DNA of 25,773 nucleotides from Conidiobolus incongruus B7586 (taxonomy: Eukaryota > Entomophthoromycota > Entomophthoromycetes > Entomophthorales > Conidiobolaceae), in NCBI GenBank assembly GCA_000697335.1, contig JNEM01015676.1:1-25773 (forward strand), in the 5' to 3' direction. The notes under the pieces are model-generated. The model saw only the letters and a list, made by a program, of their open reading frames with translations, was not told the origin of the DNA and ran no database searches. Shown here in pieces: positions 10,613 through 19,746 of the stretch. Within the stretch, counting starts at the first letter, position 1. Every line of letters starts with the position of its first letter. Both the position numbers and the translations under genes were made by a program.

Positions 10613-11355
10613 AGAATGATTGAAGTGATCATCATAAACTATTTGTTTTAAAAATTACATTTTTATTGTTTGAAATGTTTAATTGTAAACAATTAATAAA
10701 TTGTGGGGTTGTTGTTTTACCAAATTCAATTCAATGCAATTTGTGTGAAATTTGAATTTGAATAGATTATCTTGTTGAATTGATAATACTCGATTAAATC
10801 TACTTGGATTGAGTGAATAATATTTGATATCTTATATTATGGGCTCAGTATATATCTATTAATATTTAATAAATCTTGTGCTTTTTATACAAGTTCTGGT
10901 TGATTTAGCACAAATGAATTTTAAAAACATTGTATTTCAAAAATGAATACAATCTATCATCCTTAAAAGATATTCTATCTCAAATTCAAAATAAATTTAA
11001 AATCAAAATAATGATGATATATGTAATGACAACAAACAGTGTTACAATATATCTGCATAAATTAAAAATCTAATAAATCACATTTCAATTTATTTTGTTT
11101 AATATTCTTTTTTTATTTAAATATATTTTACGAATCAAAAATTTAGGAATAAATTGTGAGACAATCATACTTATTGTATGATTGAAATATAGTTAGTAAT
11201 ATCGAATTTTTAGTCTTTATTTAATGGTATTTCAACTAATAATAAGATCAATAGCTTTTAATATTAATAAATATAGTCTTACAATATTAAGTAGTAACAA
11301 ATATAATAATATTTGAGAATTTCAATTTGAACAAGCTTGATACTATAAATATTTA
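10613..11355. other. Intergenic region
   Basis: AT-rich with no supportable gene. It holds the 3' flank of the HP1 gene and the upstream flank of the secreted-protein gene; both are on the minus strand. A 9-bp perfect hairpin is noted separately at 11162-11184. Confidence 0.5.
11162..11184. repeat. Small perfect hairpin downstream of the HP1 gene
   Basis: CAATCATAC, a 5-nt loop, then GTATGATTG: a perfect 9-bp stem about 170 nt beyond the HP1 stop codon. It might fold in the 3' untranslated region, but a stem of this size can arise by chance in this sequence. Confidence 0.3.
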
Positions 11356-12149
11356 TTAATTCTTGGGAAAGCATAGATTTAGATAATACGACAATAACTA
11401 AATAACCTCATTAGTATAAATTATTATATTGTATTTATAATTAAATTACCTGTTGTGGTATTTTATCTTCGATTTCATTTAAAGGATGGCGAGTGTGGCA
11501 TCCATTTTTCCTAAATAAAACGAAATCAGCAATTCTTAATAATGTCATTAAATAAAACTTACCAAGCGATATATCCCCACAACGATCCATCTTCATGTCT
11601 AGCAATCCCGTCAATACCCTTAAATTCGTCAGCCCAGCGTCTGGCCCAAATGTTGGGAGGATCGTGATCCAAGAGAGTTTCAGTCTCCAAAGTAATATGA
11701 GGGTCTGTAGACTTCGTATGGGCTCTTAAATGTTTTAACTTTTCTCGTTCTAGTCCATTCCAGTACTCTTGAATACATTCTTTATCTAATCTATTGACAA
11801 TATATGAATAAGGGTTGAGTATTGAGGGATTTGGAGTGCTTACACATCTTCTTCCTTTGACCAAGAGTCGTAATCAGGAGAATAGTTTAACCATCTGATT
11901 TTATATTCGTACTTGCCCTAAGATCAACATTTAAATCAATACAGATTATAATACTGAATTAAAAATAGTTACATTTTCGTCAACCCTATGGTCCAAAATA
12001 TAGTCAACATAATATACTGGTTCGTCCGAAGCACTGTCAACCTCCTCGTTGGAGTTGGGATCATCCAACTTGGAGCTCTTTTTACTCGTTTCACTTTTAA
12101 TACTAGCCGTTTCTGATCCTCCTAATTTGATTTTTTTAGACCTTGGCAT
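11356..12149 (-). CDS. Heterochromatin protein 1 / Swi6 homologue, five exons
   Basis: Reads methylated histone H3 lysine 9 through its chromodomain and dimerises through its chromoshadow domain to build heterochromatin. Inferred exons: 12149-11973, 11917-11844, 11790-11563, 11510-11450, 11397-11356; four GT-AG introns of 55, 53, 52 and 52 nt, the last with a TACTAAT branch word. The joined frame is 193 residues, a normal HP1 size. Residues 1-43 are a basic then acidic tail. The chromodomain covers about 45-95 (YYVDYILDHR, then YEYKIRWLNY, then SWSKEEDV). Y46, W68 and Y71 align with the aromatic cage that holds methyl-lysine. A linker of some 35 residues is short. The chromoshadow domain is about 132-187, with DGIARHEDGS, the Swi6-like WKNG at 160-163 and HPLNEIEDKIPQQLLSYY. 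Introns cut through both domains, so single open frames show only pieces. It is divergent from the MFS gene. Confidence 0.9.
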
Positions 12150-13298
12150 TTTTTGAAGTTGTTAATTTGATGTTATTCAATTACTCGTGATTTGGGCGTC
12201 ACCATTTACAAGTTAATTTATGTTAATTTTAAAAGCCAGAATAAGTTATGGGATTGATTCTGTGACAAGATTGAATTTGTTTGAAATTAAACTGAGTTTT
12301 CAAAATTATCAATAGATTTTTTACAGGATAAAATCAGCCAAATTGAACTTACATAATTATATATATATTTCAACCAGTAATTAAAAATATATTAGTGACC
12401 TTTTTTATATTCTTTGGTTGTATATAACTGTTTTTACAACAGTTTAAATTGATTTTAATTTTTCATCATAAGATAGTTGTCAAAGTTTGTCATAAAGTCA
12501 TTGAATAATTAGATTTTGAGAGAGCATAATTCAAGTACCTAATGAATAACTCAAATTACCATAATACTTTATTGATTTTATCATTATAAAATTACCAAGT
12601 TTACTATTAATTGGTGTTTGCTATAATCTTTGGATATCCTTAGGACTCTTTAATTAGAGATATTTTTAGATTACTATAGTCCTGAATACATAGAACAATA
12701 ATTTATTAGTCTTGAATATTATAATCACCAATCATATTCGGTATATATTAAATGAACGAAACAAAAATAAGTTTATTTCATACAAATTTTCATCAAAAAT
12801 AAATATTTGATAAATAGTATTAAACTGTTGTATTGATTGATTTATTCATATTTTCTATCCTTAATTAATTTTTATATCATGTTAATCCAAATAAAACAAT
12901 ATTTCTCCCTCAATAATATCAAACAAATAGATATTATAACGCTTAAGTATATAGACACAGAGCAATCAAAACACCAGCCAAAATGTTTAATTGAAACTAT
13001 GAGCCAATTTCAATTGAAGTAAGAAATCAATGCAGAGTTAATTACAATTAACTGAATTGGGCGATTTAAAAGTAGGAAAAATTTGATAGTAATAATCAAA
13101 CGTAACAAATTTATCAAATTGTATTATAAAATAATCAAATATATATAATGAAATGAAATTTTGATCTTTGAGTTTCTTTCATCAATTATTACTTTTATAT
13201 ATTTTGCTTTTATTATCGATGTGTTTTTAACACTTGTATTCTATTATTCTTAATAATTTCATTATACATTTATTAACCATTTATTGTGAATATATTTC
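12150..13298. promoter_or_regulatory. Divergent intergenic region between HP1 and the MFS transporter
   Basis: About 1.15 kb separates the two start codons and should contain both promoters. TATATAA-like words at 13141-13147 and near 13195 could serve the MFS gene. No good TATA element is seen close to the HP1 start. A 61-codon frame at 12837-13022 is low-complexity and not credible as a gene. No RNA gene seen. Confidence 0.4.
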
Positions 13299-16200
13299 AT
13301 GAATTCATTAAATTTTGATAATATACCAAGTCCAGTGGCTCCCCCTAGACCCAATATCACAAAATCACCAAATTATCATCCTAAGCGATTTCGGGATAGG
13401 AAGGCTAGCAATTCAAATAATATTCAACCAGTAGATACAAATATATCGACATCAGAGAATCAAAATATATCGAATGAGCCATCGCCCACAACGAGTAGTC
13501 AACTTTTGACAAAAACTAAGATTAGTTTAAATATTCCACAGTCGCCACTATCAAAATACTTGGACTTTCCAATTCCGAAAGGATCTCGTGAAATGACGCC
13601 AAAATCCAGTCATCAGATGTTGTCCTCTGGGAGTCGGTACAGAAATACTAATGTTCAAAGGTCGAGAGATCAGTTTTCACCAATTCCTGCCGATCGTCCC
13701 TCAAAAACATTTACCAGACCGAGTAAAAGTGTGGAAAGACCTAATACTAGTATGGAAAATGGCAAACCTTACGGCCATAGTCCATCTCAAGTGTCAAAAT
13801 ATATTTATAGGGCGCCAAGACAGCAATTGTATTCTCCAAATACACATATACCTCCATCAATGACGCAGAGAGCTTATCCCAGAAAAACTTCGAGTGAAAT
13901 CATTCGTGAATATTCCAATCCATTGCCTTCAAGTCCTTCCGTAAGATCCAATTATTCGAATGGGAGGACTCCTTTGGAGCAGCCAGTTTCTCCCGCTGGA
14001 TACACGTCTCCAGGTGCACATTCCAGATATCATGAAGAGGCAATATCAGAACAGCATATATCTCCAAGTGCCCAATCAACGTATCATCATGGGACTCCTC
14101 ATACCAATTTGACATATCCCAACTCCAGGGGTGATAATCTTTTGAATCGTCCCGGTAGCCCTCAGTTGAGATCTATATCAAATCAACATGTAGAGCAAAA
14201 TGTCTATCTGTCACCCAATGTACCAACTAAATACTACAATGGAGCGTCTGCAAGCTCTAATCTGAGTCATTCACAGTCATGGATGTCGAGTTCATCGCAC
14301 AGCTCCATCCAGCAATACCAATATCATCACAAAAGTCACAAATCAGCATATAAATTAATGATATCATCCAACTACAGCCAATACCATTTGCCTCAAAAGT
14401 TTAGTAATTCAGCAATGTTAGATACTTCGAGTTCTCAGCAGCAGTCTATGGTACGATCACCCAAGCATTTCCCACCCGGCAGTGTGAATGCATTAGGTCT
14501 CAACAATGCTAGTATGAAGGACGATTTACATAAATCAGTGAGTTCAATGACTAGTTGGACTCCAGTACCACCTCCAAGGCGTCCTACCTTACCCGAAACG
14601 CCATCGAACAATAACAATGGCATTCGCAATAGATTGGAAGAGGAAGAAGGTTCTGAGGATGACAGACCACTAGCACCAGCTACTTCAATAATACCTCACG
14701 ACACTATTATTCCAAGTAATAATAGCAGATCTATCGAAGCTGCTAAAACTCCTCCACCGATTCTAGAGCCACCACCAGTTGCCAGAAATCCGTTGACGAA
14801 GGATGAGGATTCGATATGCGTCGACATGAAAGAAAAACAAGAAGACACTACAATTATTGAAATAGAGCCACCTCCACTTCCATCCCAAAGTGAGAAGGAT
14901 ATGGAGATTAAGATCGAAGAGAGAAAATTGACGGGATCGGAACATATACGTCTACTACTATCAGTGTTCAGTTTGGCCATGTGCGTATTTCTAGGATCTA
15001 TGAATATGACCATTGTATCTACTGCATTACCAGCAATTGCATCGTACTTTGAGGCTCTAGAGGACATGAACTGGGTAATTACCTCATACTTGTTGACTTC
15101 GACAGCGTTGCAGCCCCTTTACGGCAAATTCGCGAATATTTTCGGTCGCAAAGCGACTCTATTGGCTGCTATCACACTCTTTTTGGGAGGCTCCCTCGGG
15201 TGTGGAATTGCTCCAAGCATATGGTTTTTAATTGTCTCTAGAGGCATTGCTGGCACTGGAGGAGGAGGTCTCTTCTCCCTGGCGATTATCATTATTAGTG
15301 ATTTGGTACCAATACGCTTAAGGTCTGCTTACATGACAGCAATCAGTTCCATGTTTGCTCTCAGCTGTATTGTAGGTCCGATCGCTGGTGGGTTTATGGT
15401 GGATCAACTCGGATGGAGATGGGCTTTCTACATCAACTTACCAATTGGAATCATTGCTACTCTCTTTGTGTTTTTCCTCATCAAGTTCCCTAATGTTAAA
15501 GGCTCAATATGGTCCAAATTAAAACGTGTGGATATTTTAGGCTCTTTAATTCTAATATTTGGTACAGTTACAGTTATGCTGGGCACCAATTTCGGTAACA
15601 AATACGGCTGGAGCAACCCTATGATCATATGGATGATTATTGCAGGTGTAATCATCCTGAGCGTTTTTTTGGTAGTGGAATTTAAAGCTGTCAAGGAACC
15701 TATCATCCCTTACGAAGTGTTCAACAGAACTACTACCAGCATTTTCATTGCATCTTTCTTTCAGGGCTTTATCCTCATGTGCACTATTTACTACTTGCCT
15801 CTGTTCTTTCAGGTCGTCGAGTTGGAATCGGCGTCCAATTCGGGTCTTCAAGCTCTGCCCTATCTATTGAGCATGGTCTTTATTAGTACGTGCACCGGTT
15901 TTGCCATTACTTTGACTGACTCTTACAGAATTTTCCTCTGGTTTGGAGGTATTTTTATGACTGTTGGTGTTGGAATGCTATCCACAGTCACTGACAAGAC
16001 TTATAAATGGGTGATTTACCTTTACGAAGTGATTGTCGGTATTGGAGTAGGTCTCAATTTCCAACCTTCTCTAATCGCTGTTCAAGTCAAATCCAAGGAA
16101 ATCAACATGCCAATCGTCACCGCACTCCTTGGGTTCACAAGATCGATGGGCGGAGTATTCGGGATTTCAATTCAAGGCAGTTTACTCACCAGCATGGTGA

Positions 16201-16619
16201 GCAGCTACATCAAAGTACGGCTCAAGAATATCGACGTTGAAAAGGTCATGGGATCGATAGACTCCATCACGAAACTACCTGCGCACCAGTTGAAAATCGT
16301 GAAGATGGCATACGTCTACGGTCTCAAGTGGCTCTACCTCAGTCTGGTTCCTATCGCAATCCTGTCTCTACTCATCTCGCTCTTAGCTGAGCACAAGTCC
16401 TTGCGTCCCTCGAATCACAACAATAAGAAAAAGCACCATAAATTTGACAGATTGAAGAGATTGACCCGCGTGTTCCAGCGCAAGGAATCTAAACAACTGC
16501 TGGGGGATATTGCAGCCCACAGATTGAACGATTCCGAGGAGGATATCTTTAAAAACTTGTCACCTATTCCAGCCCCGAGACCATTTTCAAGTTTTGCAGA
16601 TATGGATTACCATAGATAA
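13299..16619 (+). CDS. MFS transporter of the 14-helix DHA2 type with a very long N-terminal extension
   Basis: One intronless frame of 1106 residues. Residues 1 to about 545 are disordered, rich in Ser, Pro, Asn, Gln and Tyr, with many SP dipeptides. Residues about 549-1030 form the transporter. TM1 contains MNMTIVSTALPAI (the DHA2 D1 motif), motif A is around GRK at 616-618, and antiporter motif C GPIAGG is at 693-698, followed by GWRWAFYINLP from 705. Family members are proton antiporters for drugs, siderophores or basic amino acids at the plasma or vacuolar membrane; the substrate here cannot be read. The acidic residue common in motif D1 is Asn569. Usual length is 500-650 residues, so the extension is exceptional. 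SH3-binding PxxPxR motifs occur at 12-17 (PVAPPR) and 422-427 (PVPPPR), and the C-tail (about 1031-1106) carries SPIPAPRP at 1088-1095. The tail begins with a basic stretch NNKKKHH. The start is the first ATG of the frame, with AT-rich DNA before it. Confidence 0.93.
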   Translation: MNSLNFDNIPSPVAPPRPNITKSPNYHPKRFRDRKASNSNNIQPVDTNISTSENQNISNEPSPTTSSQLLTKTKISLNIPQSPLSKYLDFPIPKGSREMTPKSSHQMLSSGSRYRNTNVQRSRDQFSPIPADRPSKTFTRPSKSVERPNTSMENGKPYGHSPSQVSKYIYRAPRQQLYSPNTHIPPSMTQRAYPRKTSSEIIREYSNPLPSSPSVRSNYSNGRTPLEQPVSPAGYTSPGAHSRYHEEAISEQHISPSAQSTYHHGTPHTNLTYPNSRGDNLLNRPGSPQLRSISNQHVEQNVYLSPNVPTKYYNGASASSNLSHSQSWMSSSSHSSIQQYQYHHKSHKSAYKLMISSNYSQYHLPQKFSNSAMLDTSSSQQQSMVRSPKHFPPGSVNALGLNNASMKDDLHKSVSSMTSWTPVPPPRRPTLPETPSNNNNGIRNRLEEEEGSEDDRPLAPATSIIPHDTIIPSNNSRSIEAAKTPPPILEPPPVARNPLTKDEDSICVDMKEKQEDTTIIEIEPPPLPSQSEKDMEIKIEERKLTGSEHIRLLLSVFSLAMCVFLGSMNMTIVSTALPAIASYFEALEDMNWVITSYLLTSTALQPLYGKFANIFGRKATLLAAITLFLGGSLGCGIAPSIWFLIVSRGIAGTGGGGLFSLAIIIISDLVPIRLRSAYMTAISSMFALSCIVGPIAGGFMVDQLGWRWAFYINLPIGIIATLFVFFLIKFPNVKGSIWSKLKRVDILGSLILIFGTVTVMLGTNFGNKYGWSNPMIIWMIIAGVIILSVFLVVEFKAVKEPIIPYEVFNRTTTSIFIASFFQGFILMCTIYYLPLFFQVVELESASNSGLQALPYLLSMVFISTCTGFAITLTDSYRIFLWFGGIFMTVGVGMLSTVTDKTYKWVIYLYEVIVGIGVGLNFQPSLIAVQVKSKEINMPIVTALLGFTRSMGGVFGISIQGSLLTSMVSSYIKVRLKNIDVEKVMGSIDSITKLPAHQLKIVKMAYVYGLKWLYLSLVPIAILSLLISLLAEHKSLRPSNHNNKKKHHKFDRLKRLTRVFQRKESKQLLGDIAAHRLNDSEEDIFKNLSPIPAPRPFSSFADMDYHR

Positions 16620-17463
16620 TCATTAGTCTTATATGGTATTATTTAGTTCCATTATATATATATTCAAATTAAAAACATTCAAGTATTAATAATAGAATAT
16701 TAATATTTGTATCAAATCAAAACAATATTTCTATTGAAAATATCAGTATATTTTGTTTTTTGAGTCGATTAGAACTTAAAAGAAATTATTTAGGAAGTAA
16801 CTGGTTGGTTTTTAATCAATATTTAACCAATATCATATATAATACTGTATCTATCTATTGTTTTCAGCTTCAAATTAGTAGCTTTTCACTTGACCTTCTC
16901 CAGAAAAATAGTTCTCATGCCGAACTACCGATTCTAAAATTAATACATATTTTATTTTGTATTATATTATATTGTTTAACTAATATATCGGTGTATAAAT
17001 GAATTTTTCATAATTTTTATTCTTAATCTTTAATTTATTTTAAAAAAGAGTCATATCTATTTAAATATACATATAAGCACCAAAAATCCATATATAAAGG
17101 ATGTTCAAATATATCGTCTAATTTTGGTATATTTCAAATTTTTGCTAATTTGATTAAATACATTTTAACTAAATTCAGAACTACATGAATACCCTATTCT
17201 CTAACTACAAATCAAAAAATCACTCAATTTTCCATAATCAAAAATACTTAAAAATATCATATAATTTTTTAAATATCAAAATGTAGTTGAAAATTGGTTC
17301 TATTAGTTAAAATCAATAGCAATAAAGTTTATTTAAATTACCTTTATTTGTATCTATTTGTAGCAATAATTATTGAAATAGGACTTGGAAATCATATAAT
17401 TACTAAAAACTTGGAATATCCCAATCAAATTCAAAATTTTAAAATCTAAATAATTTTAAATAT
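16620..17463. other. Intergenic region
   Basis: 3' flank of the MFS gene and AT-rich spacer. An 80-codon frame at 16760-17002 has no domain-like features and is probably chance. No RNA gene or repeat recognised. Confidence 0.5.
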
Positions 17464-17798
17464 TGTCACGAGCCAGGAGTCTCCTCTCCTATATAATATG
17501 CTTACTTCAACTGAATATAAGGGCCATTCCCCCCTCACATGATCAACCTTTTCAGCTCTATCCTTTAATTGGCTAGTGATACATATCACCGGAAAACTCC
17601 ATAAATCCTCTTACTCTATTCACTCTATATAAAGCCCAGAATTAGAGCTATCTTGCACATACCGAGCTCGATCTGAGTCCTCCCAGCTATCTGTCTTATA
17701 CCAATAAATTCCCTCTCTCCCTATCAGTTACCTGATATTCCCCAGATCTCTCTCTTTTATCTAAACTACTCTGGACACGGCTTCTCCAAGACGTGTTA
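17464..17798 (+). mobile_element. Recent solo LTR of a second family
   Basis: A sharply bounded 335-bp island of much higher G+C and strong pyrimidine bias in AT-rich DNA. It begins TGTCACG and ends CGTGTTA, a near-palindromic pair of termini of the kind seen on fungal Ty3/Gypsy LTRs. ATAT lies directly outside both ends (17460-17463 and 17799-17802), a possible short target duplication, though in AT-rich DNA this is weak. Inside, in the expected order, are a TATA box (TATATAAA at 17626-17633), a likely transcript start region and an AATAAA word at 17703-17708. There is no internal region, so it is a solo LTR. It has not been driven toward A+T, so insertion appears recent compared with the other LTR family here. 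Family assignment rests on end sequence only. Confidence 0.6.
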
Positions 17799-19307
17799 AT
17801 ATGATAAAGTAGCACAAATTGAAATCAAATACTATTATTATATCATTTAAAATAAAGAATAGTTGAGAATATCTATTAATCTGTAATCAATATTATTTGG
17901 ATATTAAATTTATTACATCTACTATTAAATATTCAACTATTGATATCATATTATATTCTGTAAGGTTGTGAAGAGTTGGCAATGTCATATATTTCTAACT
18001 TAAGCAGCTTACAGTTTTATTGGTCTTTTTATTTTTCATCTATAATTAACAAATTCAATTTAATATTTAAAAAACATTTCCAGTAAAATGGGTACTAATT
18101 GGGTGAGTTATTATCATATCATCAAATAAATTTCTATTTTCCCACTACTTATAAAACTTAATAATAACAATCCTTCTTCGAAAATTAAACTTATTACAAT
18201 TGAAATCAACTTTCTATTTTAAAAATTGAAAAAAAATTACAATCTTGGAAAATTTTTTATAGATCAATATTTTAAAGATATTGATATAATAAATTCTTGA
18301 TATTTGAAATAATAATATTAATCAACTAGGAATTTAATTATAATGGTAATAATATGGGTGTATTTATAAATATAATTAATTAACAAAAAATCTAATTAAA
18401 ATATATTTGAAAAATATTTATTTTTTATCCAAAATTTAAGAGTATTTAAAATATATAAATTTACTACAGTTTATATATTAAAAATTATTATAATAATTAC
18501 ATATAGTTTAATTAATATATTATGTTAAATAGGAAATTATGTTATTTATATTAAGATAGGCTTAGATTTTATTAATGTATATTGATTAGATTGAGTCAAT
18601 TTAGAGTTATATTTTGTAGTTAATAATGGAGATTTTGACCTATCTTTTTTTTGAATATTATGATAAAAATTAATATATTTGAAGTAAAATATAAAAAGCG
18701 GAAATTTATAGAAATATTTACTAAAATAGAAATATAAAGAATAATTTGAAAAAAATATGAAAATTATATTCCATAAAATTTTCAGCTTTAGTTATAATTA
18801 AATAATTCTCATACTATTTTTAATACATAATTAATTAGATAAAAAATTTATTAAATATTTAAATCAAATAGTTAAAAAACAATTGGAATTTTAAAATAGG
18901 AAATAAATTATTTTTTCAAAATAATTCTAATATAATTATTAATATTAATTAAAATAAACAATAGTATATTATATAGTTAATAATTTTTTTTGATATAGAT
19001 ATTTTTTAGCATAATTTTGCTAAATTCATAATAACTAATATATATCCATTTTTATTTATAATTTAATTTAATATTTTATGATCCTTGTAAATAATCAATT
19101 TAATAACTTAAACTAAAAATTAACTTAAATATATTATTAATTATCAAATTCAAATTTAATTACAAATTAACCTTAGTTTTATAATATCTTATATTTAAAA
19201 TATATTGGAATTTATTATATATATATATATTATATATTATTTTAAATAATAAAAGAGTCAAAAAAATAAAAATTAAAGAGTAGGCCAACTTATTTATTCT
19301 TTTCAAG
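17799..19307. other. AT-rich block with a composition boundary
   Basis: 17799-18200 has the composition of ordinary intergenic DNA; from about 18200 the sequence becomes nearly pure A+T and stays so to the window end. No gene is supportable. A fragment near 18088 (ATGGGTACTAATTGG followed by GTGAGT) looks like a tiny first exon with a donor, but nothing downstream continues it. A short AT dinucleotide run lies near 19216-19233. Confidence 0.5.
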
Positions 19308-19746
19308 TGTTAATATTAAGTATAATAGGTTTTATAAGTTAAAATAAAAAATCACTAATGATAAATAATAAATTACCATAGAATTAAGGGAAATTATTAG
19401 GGTTCACTAAAATAAATAAAAATAACTAGCTATAAAATAGGTTCTTCAAATAAAGTAAATATCTTATGCTTATCATAACTTAATATTTTTATAATGATTA
19501 TAAGAAAAACTTAGAGATTATATATTTTTGAAAATAATGATAAAAGATATGTTTATTAGTTTATTTATAATAGTTTCTTATTAAGTTCCATTATTGGTTT
19601 TTATGGATATAAATAATTTACAGGTAGAAAATAATAACGTTAACTAGTTTATAAGATATGATATCTTTAATATAACTTCTTAAATCCTATAGTAATTAAA
19701 GTTTCTTGAGTAATTAACAAGATTATTTTTTATTAATATCTTTATT
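19308..19746 (-). mobile_element. LTR, copy 2, attached to the fossil Ty3/Gypsy element
   Basis: Aligns with 5463-5900 in the same orientation over its whole length; anchor blocks are the segment around TTACCATAGA near 19375, the stretch near 19450-19480 and the block near 19695-19725. It lies on the integrase side of the minus-strand element and is therefore its downstream LTR. It is poorer in C and G than copy 1, in line with the decay of the internal region. Confidence 0.75.

Noticed and set aside
12837-13022. 61-codon plus-strand frame in the HP1-MFS intergenic region
   Set aside because: Low-complexity Ile/Lys/Tyr-rich composition typical of AT-rich noncoding DNA; no partner exon or motif.
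13651-16240. Several 60-120 codon frames on both strands inside 13299-16619
   Set aside because: They are shadows of the long MFS frame; none shows a domain or signal peptide independent of it.
16760-17002. 80-codon plus-strand frame downstream of the MFS gene
   Set aside because: Non-ATG start, Leu/Ile-rich from AT-rich DNA, no domain and no conserved motif.
18088-18110. Possible tiny first exon ATGGGTACTAATTGG followed by GTGAGT
   Set aside because: No acceptor leading to a coding exon downstream; the following kilobases are decayed AT-rich DNA.
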